Assembly (NCBI GenBank): GCA_023630585.1
Contig: CM042562.1
Coordinates: 8,201,684-8,265,683, forward strand
Source: Cranoglanis bouderius
Taxonomy: Eukaryota > Chordata > Actinopteri > Siluriformes > Cranoglanididae
Direction: 5' to 3'
Length of the DNA: 64,000 nt
Shown piece after piece: positions 25,415 to 36,025 of this stretch. The notes beneath the pieces were generated by a model that saw nothing but the letters and a program-made list of their open reading frames with translations, did no database searches and was not told where the DNA came from. Made by a program: the position numbers and the translations under genes. How positions within the stretch are numbered: position 1 is the stretch's first letter; every line of letters starts with the position of its first letter.

Positions 25415-26330
25415 GATGATGATCTGCACGATTTTTGTTTGGAGTGCCTCAGGGAAGAGCATGCTATTGCTGCTCTTGAGGACGCTGAGTGCGAGCAGTG
25501 CGAGAGAGCACCGCCTCTGAGCGCTCCTCGCGCGGCAACAAGGCGCTTGGGGAGCTACTCGAGGTAGTGAATAATGCGATGTCTAGGCTTAAGTTAGACT
25601 GGTCACAGTAACAAGAGAACCCCAGGCACTCCAAACTAGACAACAGATTTCTGTCAGGTGGCCAAGGCGAGAGATCCCAGTATCGATCTCCCCCCCTTTT
25701 TTCCCAGACCTCCATACTAGTTATCTCGCTCATGGAGTAAGCTTTACTCCCTGCGTATCTTTGATGTCGATCTATTCGACTATCGTGGGTGCTAAGGCAC
25801 ATGGGTATGTGACGATGCCTCAGGTTGGGGAGACACTTGCGGGCTATCTCTCCCCTGGGAGTGCATCGTCACTTAAGAAGCCTATCCTCCCCACCAAGCC
25901 TTGCAGGGTAACATTGTCACTGTTGGGGAAGGCATTTCAAGCAGTGGGTCAGGCTGGTGCTGCCCTGCTCACCATGGTGGTTCTGCAGGCATGCCAGGCT
26001 GACCTGCTGAAGGACCTGAGCATGGTTGGAAGTATTAGTGAGGAGGTGTTTTACCAGTACTTGGCTATTCTGTGGCACGGCTTTCGCACACTCGCTCTTT
26101 ACGCTCCAGACTAGAGTTCGAATCCTGACCTCGACAAAAAAACAAAACAAAACGTCACTCTTCAAAAATTTGATGAGTTTCTTCACCGCCGTGCTCAGGC
26201 GTCAGGGCTGTTGGCCACCCAGCCCCGACCCAATCCAGTCTCTTTGTGGTGAGAGTCGCAGAAGCAGAGTGTGGTGAGCCGTTTGCCCCCTCGTAGGGAC
26301 TGGGGAGCGGCTTGCTGACCTCAGCAGCCC
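25415..26330 (+). pseudogene. DIRS gag-like region, broken
   Basis: Near 25415-25560 one frame gives the typical DIRS gag module, C-x-x-C-(L)REEHA-x-AAL-x-x-AEC-x-x-C, a putative zinc-binding head. A second piece at 25761-26060 keeps TMPQVGETLAGYLSPG, LPTKPCR and the QAGAALLTMVVLQACQADLL block of fish DIRS gags. The two are in different frames, and an extraneous segment (about 26061-26150) interrupts the C-terminal part. By analogy it would be the structural protein of the ribonucleoprotein particle. No intact open frame remains. Confidence 0.75.
26061..26150 (+). repeat. Possible short tRNA-derived insertion in DIRS gag
   Basis: The gag frame gives way to about 90 bp with a B-box-like AGAGTTCGAATCC (26113-26125) and an A-rich tail (AAAAAAACAAAACAAAAC), after which DIRS-like sequence resumes. 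A convincing A-box and target duplication were not found, so SINE origin is tentative. Confidence 0.35.
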
Positions 26331-26408
26331 AGTAAGAGGCCGTACCTGAGGATGATCATTTCATCCGGGAAGAAGTCCTGAGGGTCAAGTCCTCGGGACT
26401 GTGGGGGT

Positions 26409-28715
26409 GTGCCCCTCCGGGGAGGAGCGCGAGAAGTTCCAACGGGAAGTAGACGCTCCTTCCTGGCACCTGCAGGCCAAACGTTAGGGGTTTGGTTGCC
26501 TCCTGCCATGCTTCAGAACACCAGACACCTAACACCTCCCCATCTAAGCGAAGTGTCAAAACTAGTGCCCCTCTCAGAGAAACTGGCAGCATGGAAGCTA
26601 CTGCCAAGTATCTCTCCATGGGTAGAAAGGACTGTAGAGAAAGGCTACAGGATTCAGTTTGCATATCGGCCTCCGCGTTTCAACGGTGTGGTCTCCACTT
26701 CCGTGAAACCGGAACGAACCCATTTTTTGACACAGGAGTTGCAAGCTCTGCTGGACAAAGGGGCCATGGAATGTGTTCCCCTACCAGACAGGGAGTCAGG
26801 CTATTACAGCCGGTATTTTTTGGTTCCCAAGAAAGATGGGGGGCTGCGTCCAATTTTAGATCTTCGCAGGTTGAACTGCTACCTCAGAACATACAAGTTC
26901 AAGAGCTTGACGATCAAGATGATTGTGACTCAGATCCAGCCAGGGGACTGGTTCATCACAATTGATCTCAAGGACGCATATTTTCATATAGAAATCTTGC
27001 CACAACACAGGAAGTTCCTGAGGTTCGCTTTCAGGGGCGAAGCTTACCAGTATCGGGCTCTTCCATTCGGCCTAGCTCTGTCACCTTGCACATACACGAA
27101 ATGCATGGATGCAGCACTGGCTCCTCTGCGACTCCAGGGCATCCGCATTTTAAATTGCATAGACGACTGACTGATTCTGGCTCAGTCTCAAGAGCTGGCG
27201 CTTCGACATCGGGATGTCGTCCTAGCTCATCTCGAATCTCTGGGGTTGAGACTCAATGCCAAAAAAAGCATTCTCTCTCCTGCTCGGAGAACAACGTATT
27301 TGGGGGTTGTATGGGATTCGATCAGGATGCAGGCACAGCTTTCTCCTGTGCACGTCGAATCCATTGTAAATGCCCTAAAGAATATCAAGCTAGGCCAGAG
27401 AATTACGATTTACTTCTTTCAGAAGCTTTTAGGTCTCATGGCAGCTGCATCCATGCTGATACCCTTGGGTCTCCTGCACATGAGGTCATTTCAGTTGTGG
27501 CTCAGAGCCAGGGGATTTCATCCAAGGGCCAATCCCCAGAGGCACTAAGGGTCACGTGCCAGGGGCTACGTACCCTTTCTATGTGGTTCAGACCCCGGCC
27601 CAAGGGATCTGGAGAGGTCATCTTCTCGACTGGCACATCAATTTCCTCGAAATGATGGCTGTATTTCAGGCCCTGAAATACTTCCTCCAGAAGTTAAGAG
27701 GCTACCATGTCCTAGTGCGGGTGGACAACACAGTGGTAGTCTCTTACATAAATCAGCTGAGATTGTTTCAGTTGTGGATCAGAGCCAGGGGATTTCATCC
27801 AAGGGCCAATCCCCAGAGGCAATAAGGGTCATGCTCCATGGGCTTCGTACCCTTTCTATGTAGTTCAGACCCCGGTTTCTGACTTTGGGTCCCACTCTAG
27901 GTCCGTGTTGTCGTCGCAAGATGCTAACGATAGATGCTTCCCTCACGGGTTGGGGTGTGGCCTTGGATGGCCATCCAGCCCAAGGGATCTGGAGAGGTCA
28001 TCTTCTCGACTGGCATATCAATTGCCTCGAAATGATGGCTCTATTTCGGGCCCTGAAATACTTCCTCCAGCAGTTAAGAGACTACCGTGTCCTTGAGCAG
28101 GTGGACAATACGGCGGTAGTCTCTTACATAAATCACCAGGGCAGACTGCGTTCGCGCCGCCTGAACAGGCTAGCGCAGCAGGTCCTGATGTGGGCACAGG
28201 ACAAGTTCCTGTCCCTCAGGGCGATTTACATCCCCGGGCATATGAATGTGGGAGCAGACTTGCTGTCCAGACAGGCTGTGACACTCGGGGAATGGAAACT
28301 CCACCCCGAAGTGGTCAGTCAAATCTGGGGAAGATTTTACAAAGCAGAGGTGGACCTCTTTGCTTCACAGGAGATGGTACAATGTCCCCTCTTCTTCTCT
28401 CTGACTCCTCCAGCTCCCCTGGGTCTGGACACCATGGCTCATACATGGCCCAGACGGAGTCTTTACGCATTTTCCCCGATCGCTCTGCTCCCGGGAGTCC
28501 TGGCCAAGGTCCGTCAACAGGGGTTTCACCTCTTACTGATAGCGCCCCATTGGCCGACCAGAGTATGGTTCTCGGATCTAATATCTCTCCTCGACGGCTT
28601 GCTGTGGGCGATTCCAGTCAGGAAAGATCTCCTATCTCAGGCACAGGCGACAATATTTCATCCCCGGCCCGAGCTCTGGAACCTTCACGTCTGGCCCCTG
28701 AGGGGGACCAGCTAA
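26409..28715 (+). pseudogene. DIRS reverse transcriptase-RNase H, broken
   Basis: One frame runs across this stretch with interruptions. RT blocks are visible: the VPKKDGGLRPILDLRRLN fingers motif near 26824, the FITIDLKDAYFHI motif A near 26953 with a catalytic Asp, the YRALPFGLALSP region near 27053, and motif C as C-I-D-D near 27159. The next codon is TGA (27168-27170), a nonsense mutation. The same frame resumes at 27171. RNase H follows (TIDASLTGWGVALDG near 27921, LEMMALFRALKYF, VDNTAVVSYINHQG), then the DIRS-specific C-terminal part (VDLFASQEMVQCPLFF). An internal duplication at 27485-27881 carries stops and a partial second RNase H. Confidence 0.92.
27485..28136 (+). repeat. Rearranged duplication inside DIRS RNase H
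   Basis: Block X (27485-27597) recurs at 27767-27878, and block Y (27597-27757) recurs at 27976-28136. The first X-Y copy lacks the 98-bp segment 27879-27975, which includes the RNase H start. The copies differ at scattered bases. Confidence 0.85.
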
Positions 28716-29857
28716 GGGATGCTGGATTCCCTGCTGACGTAGTAGAGACCATTCTAAGTGCCAGGGCCCCCTCCACTAGAAGAAGTTATGCCTTCAAATG
28801 GCACATTTTTGAAAATTGGTGTATGGCGCACCACGTAGACCCAGTTCACTGCCAAGTGGTTTCAGTGCTGGAGTTCCTGCAAGGGAAATTATCCTCAGGC
28901 ACATGTCCTGGTACTCTCAGAGTCTATGTGGCCGCCATTTCAGCTTGCCATGCTCTGATTGATGGGGTTTCTGTGGGAAAGCACCCTCTAGTCGCTCGCT
29001 TCATTCGTGGAGCCAAGCGGTTGAGACCGTCCATGAGCGCTACAGCCCCTTCATGGGATTTAGCTATAGTGCTCAAGGGTCTGGTCGGCACCCCTTTCGA
29101 ACCACTAGAGTCAGCACCTATCAGGTCTCTGACCCTAAAGATGGTTTTTCTAATGGCTATTACTTCTCTGAAGAGAATTGGGGATTTGCAGGCTCTGTCA
29201 GTCCTGTGGTCCTGCCTAGAATTTGCCCCTGGGCTGGTCAAAGCTATCTTGTATCCTCACCCTAATTACCTCCCGAAAGTTCCATTCTCAACCATGCATC
29301 CGGTCGTTCTTGAAGCCTTCTGTCCTCCACTTTTCATGACTACGGAGGAGGAAAGACTTCACTTACTGTGTCCAGTATGTGCTCTTCAGATTTACGTCCA
29401 CCACACCAGCCAGTGGCGTAAGTCGGAGCAGCTCTTCATATGCTATGGAGGCTGCAATCGGGGGGCGGCTGCCACTAAGCAAACGGTGTCTCATTGGGTG
29501 AGGGATACCATTGCCCTAGCCTACGAGGCGTGTGGTCAAGCTTCACCGCTAGGTGTTAGGGCTCATTCAACCAGGGGGTTGCATCTTCTATGCCTTTGGC
29601 AAAAGGTGTCCCCCTCCAGCAAATGTGTGATGCGGCAGGTTGGTCCTCTCCGCACACATTTGTCAGATTCTATAGTTTGGATGTCCATGCTACTCCGGGC
29701 TCACATGTCCTTGAGTCAACATCCCTTAGGCATGTCTGAGACCTTCTTCAATGTTTGTGCGCACACACTACACAACCTTGGGGGCTCAGATGCTTCCAGT
29801 GTGGTGGCGTTGGTATTCTCCTTCCCATTAGCGTTTGATGCGCAGCATCGAGAGTAG
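28190..29857 (+). pseudogene. DIRS tyrosine recombinase, frameshifted near the C-terminus
   Basis: This frame overlaps the RT-RNase H end, as is usual in DIRS elements. The recombinase proper starts around 28700 (LAPEGDQLRDAGF, then STRRSYAFKWHIFENWC). The first catalytic Arg region is SLKRIGDLQAL near 29172, and the His-x-x-Arg box is RAHSTRGL near 29561. After that box the frame diverges: the expected DAAGW...HTFVRFYSLDV ending with the catalytic Tyr lies in another frame at about 29628-29690. A frameshift at about 29585-29630 therefore separates the Tyr from the rest. The enzyme integrates circular cDNA in intact elements; this copy cannot. Confidence 0.9.
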
Positions 29858-29930
29858 CTTTTGATAGGGAACGTCGCGGGTTACTTGACTGTAACCCTGT
29901 TCCCTGAAAAAGTGGGAACGAGATGCTGCG
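29826..29930 (+). repeat. DIRS internal complementary region
   Basis: 29826-29872 is the reverse complement of the left end of the element (25164-25210). 29877-29930 is the reverse complement of the right end (30137-30190). The two are joined by four bases. In the DIRS1 model this region templates the joining of the two termini into a circle. Confidence 0.9.
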
Positions 29931-29978
29931 CCTCAATGCTGCACTGCAGACATGTCTGGCATTTCTCAGACAAAGTGT

Positions 29979-30190
29979 AACCTGAAGTTATGCCTGTTTC
30001 ACGTCTATTTATAACCTGCAGGTGCATGTTATCAATGACGTAACTCACCGAGGTTATTTAGGCCAAATTCTTGGCGTGTTTGACACACATACTTCGCAAC
30101 CGGTCGAACAAAGAATGTTCTCATTAGCGTTTGATACGCAGTATCTCATTCCCACTTTTTCAGGGAACAGGGTTACAGTCAAGTAACCCG
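29979..30190 (+). repeat. DIRS right inverted terminal repeat
   Basis: 29979-30136 mirrors the left core. The distal 54 bp (30137-30190) is specific to this end and mirrored in the internal complementary region. Confidence 0.9.
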
Positions 30191-30924
30191 AGACATTCAA
30201 TCTGCTAATTATATAAATTGAATACTGACCACAAAGTTTTGACCTATAATAATTCAGACATATTTTGTGATATCTACTTTTTTCTTGGTTTAAATGGCAA
30301 AGTAGTAAGTTTCTGATGTAAATATTCAGGTCCATTCTCACAAAACCTTCTAAATTTAATTTTGTGGTTTCTGACAGTAACAATTGAGTGTCTCTTGACA
30401 AATATCTATTTCTTTCTGATACAGTAAATATAAGTAACAATCACAATGCATAAGAACAAAGAGAAACAATAACAATGATAAAAATGTAATCAAATCATAA
30501 GGCTTTACATTTAAAAGTGCATAAATTTTTATAGGTACACTATAAGGCTGTCCCAGATAGCCTTTGTGACGTTTCATCAGAGATGTTATCTGTATTATCT
30601 ATTACTTAACATGGTTCATAATTTAGAAATATAAATATATGTGTTTTAAATTGGTGCTATATTGTATATGATTGTTTTGTTGTACCATTAGGATGAATGA
30701 TTTCTCCTTTCCATTAGAAAGAAATTAAAATAGAAATAAACAATTGACAACATTAATGACATCTCTATATGCATTGCTAATTGTGGTTACGGGAGCAAGA
30801 ACATGAGGAAACATAGGGGGAAAAAAAGCTCACCTACACTCTTGGAACCTGGAATGAATGTCATCAGCCACTTTAACTATGTCCTGGTTTCATTTCCTAC
30901 AGCCTCAGAAACACTTTGCCACTT
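30191..30924. other. Non-coding stretch, no gene seen
   Basis: AT-rich flank of the DIRS element. No recognised feature. Confidence 0.5.
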
Positions 30925-31125
30925 TGACTTTAGTGCTCTGATGGTGTTAGAGCACTATCTAACACTATCTTTCCTCAAAACTGTATTCAATTGGATTGAG
31001 ATCTGCTGAGTGTAAAGACCCTAGCATATGATTTATATCATTTTCATACTCAATAAACCATTCAGCAAGCCCTCATGCCCTGTGGATGGGGGCAGGGTCA
31101 TCCTGGAAGAGGTAGAAATATTTCA
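30925..31125 (-). pseudogene. Tc1/mariner transposase remnant
   Basis: Read on the minus strand from about 31112, the sequence gives LFQDDPAPIHRA, then GLAEWFIEYENDINHM and ADLNPIEY. This matches the DDE-domain segment around the second Asp and the DLNPIEhLW motif. In-frame stops are present and no terminal repeats were found. Confidence 0.7.
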
Positions 31126-31837
31126 TCATAAGATAAAGGTGATCAGTCAGAAGATTTGTAGTGACCTTTCCACCTAAGGGGAGATGGGAACCTAAACCAT
31201 GCCAGCAAAATTTCCCTCCCACATTGTAACAGAGCCACCAGTTTTCCTTCAGTTTGTCACATTTAATTTGCTTTACCCAACACTGCTTAATATGACAGTA
31301 TGCAGAGGTGGGTGATAATTAGTTTATCATGATCATTACCTGCCACTGCTTTTAATAAATGTTTGTATCATATAAACAAGCACTATGATGTAGTTTGACA
31401 GCATGTGAATGAAATAAGAAAAACATCAAATAAGATATAATACAGTTTAAGATTGTGCTCTGTTTACATTTTTCATGTAATTTACCAGATATTTTCTCTA
31501 TAAAGCACATTATATGGCTTGCCCTACAAGAGAATATTAACTGAAACTTGAGCATGCATTTTGTGCTTGCAGCAAGTTTACAGTGTATGCTGTGTGTATT
31601 TGGCATCTATCTAATATCCTTCACTCAGATTTTTTACTATACCCTTTATACAGTAATACAACAAGGACTGCACTGGAGTCAATAATCTTCAAATGAGCTT
31701 TCAGAGAATTCTTTACAAGAAAAAATAAATCAGGAAATTCAATCACACAGTGAAAAAATAGTAGTCAAAATGATTAATAAATACCAGTTCCACTAGTAGC
31801 AATATATGATCATACAAACAGAGCATTTTCAAACCAT
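31126..31837. other. Non-coding stretch, no gene seen
   Basis: AT-rich DNA between the Tc1 remnant and the TGTAAC element. No domains or recognised repeats. Confidence 0.5.
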
Positions 31838-32032
31838 TGTAACGTCTGACAGTATCAAACTGATTTCTGAATCAACCTGGACCTAGCACAGAAGTTTCTC
31901 TGTTTCTCTGAGCTGTGAATCCATATCAGTAACACCACTCTGGCCCCGGTTTGACTGGGAATAACCCCCTTTTGCTTCTCATACCAGATGCCATTGGAAT
32001 TCTACAGGGGGGGGATGACCCCCCTCTTCAGA

Positions 32033-32036
32033 CACA

Positions 32037-32093
<57 letters not shown>
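32033..32093. repeat. (CA)n microsatellite
   Basis: About 30 CA copies, at the same place within the element as in copies 1 and 3. Confidence 0.97.
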
Positions 32094-32095
<2 letters not shown>

Positions 32096-32484
32096 GCTTA
32101 CCTTCCACACACAATGGAAAAATCTCTCTTGAATGTAACGTGTAATTATATGTAATTATTCGATGCCCAAATAGTTTGATCTTTTCTTATTTGCATGTAT
32201 TGTGTGCATATGTAACCAAGCTAGGATGATTATGGATAGTTTAATTTAGGATATCATTTTAAATGTCTGTAACCATGTTTTACCTGTAATATTAATTAGA
32301 TATTAATTATTAGATAGATATAAATATTACCTGTAATATTTTTAGAATATTTTTACCTGTAATATTTTAAACATTTTTAGAAATAAATGTAGTTAATCGT
32401 CTCTTGATGCTCTGATTGATTATGCATATCATATCACAATGGGATACATTATTTCATGCTATTTCTTAATCGCATATATAATAC

Positions 32485-32625
32485 AGTTTAAACTGGCTCC
32501 TCCCAGGACATGCAAATTCAGGTCTGAGACCAGACAAAGAGAGTTCATCCCGCCAATAAATCCAACTTCCTGATTGGCCAATAGCCCAGAGAGGCGTGTG
32601 CATTGGTGTTGTCTTTAAAACAACA
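32485..32625 (+). promoter_or_regulatory. Conserved promoter-like block of the TGTAAC family
   Basis: The block contains GGCTCCTCCCA (GC-box-like), ATGCAAAT (octamer), GATTGGCCAAT (inverted CCAAT) and TCTTTAAAAC (TATA-like). It is nearly identical at 21115-21250 and 60238-60372, whereas the flanking DNA diverges more. It is a candidate pol II promoter; no transcript evidence is available. Confidence 0.45.
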
Positions 32626-33263
32626 ACATCCATTGAAACTCTCTCTCTCTTAAGCTTCCTCTCCAAGCTGTCTTCCTGTTTTTACCGTTTCTGGCACGTG
32701 CTCTGCCTTCGGGCAAGGCACGAGGCTGGCTACAACCACTCTCTCTCCCAGACAAAAGATGCAACCGCCTCACGGCCCACGCCTTTTCAAACAACGAACC
32801 ACCGAACTCCACGCGAACTCCTACTGGACCGCGCACAAAACTTTGAAACCGACAACAAGTGCAAGTATAGTTTAATGGATCTATATATGCGTTAAAGTTG
32901 TACCCCTGTTTACAGGAGATTTAAGTTCTTGCTGGTTTTGAAAAAGACTAATTGTTTGTGTTTTTGTCTGCTACCCCCTTTTTATTTCATTACTTTCTTT
33001 CTATACCTTTTCTTTTCTTGTATATATTTGTACACATGAATGGTTTGCTTAGAGTTAGTTGTGTGTATGCGTAGTTTCACTTAGTTATTAAAATCTATTA
33101 TCACCACGCTTGATTGTCTCTGTTTTGGTCACATGATAAAGTCCCTTCCTTCCCTTCATAACCAAGGGGTTACTGATATGAATTCACAGCTCAGAGAAAC
33201 AGAGAAACTTCTTTGCTAAGTCCAGGCTGATTCAGAAATCAGTTTGATAGTCAGACGTTACAC

Positions 33264-34079
33264 TGTTTTGGTCATGTGATAAAGTCCCTTAATTACTGCA
33301 AGTCTTGCTACATGTTCTATTTTAATAACAAAATGGAGAATCATTCCTGGCCAGAAGGATAAACTCCCTCTTTAGAGTGCATAATTCTAAAACTAGACTA
33401 CAGCTAATCCTAAAAGCTGATCTAGACCACATATATAGTCATAATTAATTATAATCCGTTGTAGTTAATTATCTATATGTATATGTGCACATACATTAAT
33501 TCACTTTCATGGCTGATGTATATTTATAACTGGTCATAACACGCGTTGATTAGATATATAGATATATTTCACGCCATTTGAGCTAATTCGTTACATGAAT
33601 TGTAACTGGTGGAGAATTCATTTAAACGTTTCAGATTCATCTGATTCGCTACACCATGTTGCAAAAAAAAAAAAAAAAAAAAGACCCAAGACTCAATGCA
33701 CTCTCAAGCCACAGCAACATGCAATACTTCAGAACGCCCAAGGGTAAATGATGGTGTGTAATGATGGTAAGTCTCTTAATGAGTCCATAAACAAGAGACA
33801 GGTGCAGGTGATAATAACAAGGCTGTGCCAGGAGGGGAGATGTCAGTCTACATGAAGCATTTCAAATGCAATATGCTGGAGTATAGAGCCAAAAGTCTCA
33901 AACAGTCTTAATATGCTTTTCTGCATGTGATTCTTCCGATTGAACCATTTTTAAAAAATCTATCTCAAATGCAATTATATAACAAAAAAAGCATAATTTA
34001 CTCATGAAGACAGACAACCAGTTATTCCAGAGTCAACTTTATCATTCTTACATAACTAACTAAATAGCTCTGGACCAGG
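33264..34079. other. Non-coding stretch, no gene seen
   Basis: Contains an A-run at 33662-33682. Otherwise unremarkable AT-rich DNA. Confidence 0.5.
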
Positions 34080-34218
34080 CAGTAGCAGCCCAGTGGTTAA
34101 GACATTGGCCTACTGATCACAAGGTCCCTTGAGCAAGGCCCTTAACCCTCAACTGCTCAGTTGTATAAATGAGAGTTGTAAGTTGATCTGGATAAGGGTG
34201 TCTGCCAAATGCCATAAT
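34080..34218 (+). repeat. tRNA-derived SINE with LINE-like 3' tail
   Basis: The head GCAGCCCAGTGGTTAAGACA carries an A-box-like CCAGTGGTTAAG. The body has CCTTGAGCAAGGCCCTTAAC and the tail ends CTGGATAAGGGTGTCTGCCA, a 3' end shared widely between fish SINEs and an L2-type LINE. The B-box region is largely deleted. Confidence 0.8.
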
Positions 34219-35714
34219 GACCTTGCCTAACGAACAAGTATACCAAGGAACTGTTTCATTTTGCACTCTATTCTGAGGAGGGCCTTGTGGAGTCAGAAGA
34301 GCTCACTCTCTTTAGAAATAGTTTAGCTATAGATGTGCTAAATGCTTGTGATAAACAGTGCAGATATACGTAGTGTGTTGATCTAAAAATCCCAAACCTG
34401 CATACTCATTCTGTCTGATTTCTGGTGGTTTCTTTTTTTCCTTTATATTTGCTAACAACCATTTTCCACTGTTCAAAACTTTTCACACAGCTCTCTTCAC
34501 AAATTTGTTGTCCTATAGTGATCAAAAAGACTATATGAAGGACTATGTTTTTTTTTCTCAGTGTATAGATAATTTGAAAGAAATTGAAATTGAAAAACAA
34601 ACTGTTATATTTTATGTTTCATTTGTGCCAAATTCCACATTTTAATTGAGAGGTTTTTCCACAAAAGTGTAATCAGTGCATCTGTAATTCTACTGAAATG
34701 TTCTTTGGGACTAAAAAAAAAAAAAAAAAAGCTGTGATATATCTGTAAGGGATGGTTTAGTAGAGTTAATAAGTGAACAGAGCAATGATAGCTTTTTTTC
34801 TGTGCAGTTGGATATAATTTGTGCCAATCATTGAGGCAGCTCTCACACACCAAATGGGACTGAAGTGTGTTTGGAACATATTGTTTGGTTAATTGGGTAC
34901 TTCAATCAGAAACCATCCACACACAGGATTGTTCTCTCAGACAACTTTTTTTTGAAAATGATAGGGACCCTGTAAAAGAGGTGTGCATGAATTAGAGATC
35001 CACAGTGGCACAAACACTCATTGCTTCTCATATAAATTAAATTTTTAAACAGGCACTGCAGCATGGGTGTACCAATACACCAGGGTGTGGTTTCTGCTTA
35101 TTCAATACTATTCTACTTGAATCCAATCGAATAAATTACTTTATTAGATTGGATGAACTTTGGAATAAAAAGCTAAAAGTAAACACTTCTCTGAGAATAA
35201 AGCTAAAACTATGAAATAGTTTTAGCTTCAACTTGGCTGTTTTGAAATAATATATTCCAAGTATATTGGAATATATATTAATAATATATATTAATTGGAA
35301 TATATATTAATAATAATATTATATTGGAAGTGTTTCAAAAATTGAAAGACGGTGGTTCTCTCTTAGAAAATGAGTGGGATGCTCCCTTCAGAGTAGAGAC
35401 CTTGCCTCTCACAGAGAAGTTTTAATATTTTGTGATCTTATTCACAAGTGATGGAAAAAGAGTGCAAGATTGACAAATGGATTGGGTCAGCAGCAGCAGT
35501 ATAACAAGCACTGTACTGATCAGTGCTGATGAAGTAGGAGCTCAGCAGATGAAGCTCTGTTTATTGGTAAATCCATGTCACTACCCACACCTATAATGTC
35601 ACAATATGTGGATAGTGAAAAAAAGAATAAAATGCAGGTGACGGAAATTAGGTTTCTCCACAGGGATGCTGGGCTTAATATGCTATGCTAGCATGAGCTG
35701 GTGCATTGAAGATA
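34219..35714. other. Non-coding stretch, no gene seen
   Basis: AT-rich. An ATATATTAAT low-complexity patch lies at 35262-35325 and an A-run at 34712-34730. No gene recognised. Confidence 0.5.
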
Positions 35715-36025
35715 AAAAATCAGGGGTTGGGGGTTTGATTCCTGCCAAGTTTGCATGTTTTCCCCGTGCTTCGGGGGTTTTGTCCGGGTACTCTGGCTTC
35801 CTCCTCCAGTCCAAAGACATATGCTGTAGGCTGATTGGCATTTCCAAATTGTCTGTAGTGTGTGAATGGGTGTGTGATTGTGCATGTGATTGTGCCCTGT
35901 GATGGGTTGGCACCCCTTCCAGGGTGTCCCCCTCCTTGTTCCCCGAGATCCCTGGGATAGGCTCCAGGCTCCCTGTGACCCTGTGTAGGATAAGCGGTAC
36001 AGAAAATGTATGGATATATGGATGG
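35715..36025 (+). repeat. tRNA-derived SINE (plus orientation)
   Basis: B-box-like GGGGTTTGATTCCTG near 35730, then the family body (GTTTGCATGTTTTCCCCGTG, CTCCAGTCCAAAGACATATG, GATGGGTTGGCACCCCTTCC) and tail (GGATAAGCGGTACAGAAAAT GTATGGAT). Same family as 38653-38880. Confidence 0.8.

Larger units (their letters stand above)
25164..30190 (+). mobile_element. DIRS-like tyrosine-recombinase retrotransposon, inactivated
   Basis: A 5.0 kb element with the full DIRS layout: inverted terminal repeats (shared core 25197-25353 and 29979-30136), gag, a reverse transcriptase with RNase H and the DIRS C-terminal domain, an overlapping tyrosine recombinase in another frame, and an internal complementary region at 29826-29930. 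There is no target-site duplication, as expected for recombinase-mediated integration of a circular intermediate. Breaks are a nonsense codon in RT (27168), an internal duplication across RNase H (27485-27881), an insertion in gag, and a frameshift before the recombinase tyrosine. It is much more GC-rich than the flanks. Confidence 0.93.
31838..33262 (+). mobile_element. Unclassified TGTAAC...GTTACA element, copy 2, with ~95-bp inverted ends
   Basis: The left ~95 bp starting TGTAACGTCTGAC is an almost exact inverse of the right ~95 bp ending GTCAGACGTTACA. Between them are a (CA)n run (32033-32093), a conserved body, and a segment with ATGCAAAT and ATTGGCCAAT also found in the other copies. 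It has no protein frame. The right inverted repeat is itself bracketed by a ~28-bp direct repeat (CTGTTTTGGTCA..TGATAAAGTCCCTT at about 33119 and 33263). It is either a terminal-inverted-repeat DNA element or an LTR with an inverted fragment of its own 5' end added. Confidence 0.6.

Noticed and set aside
28924..29241. Minus-strand 105-codon frame inside DIRS
   Set aside because: Antisense of the tyrosine recombinase; no independent support.
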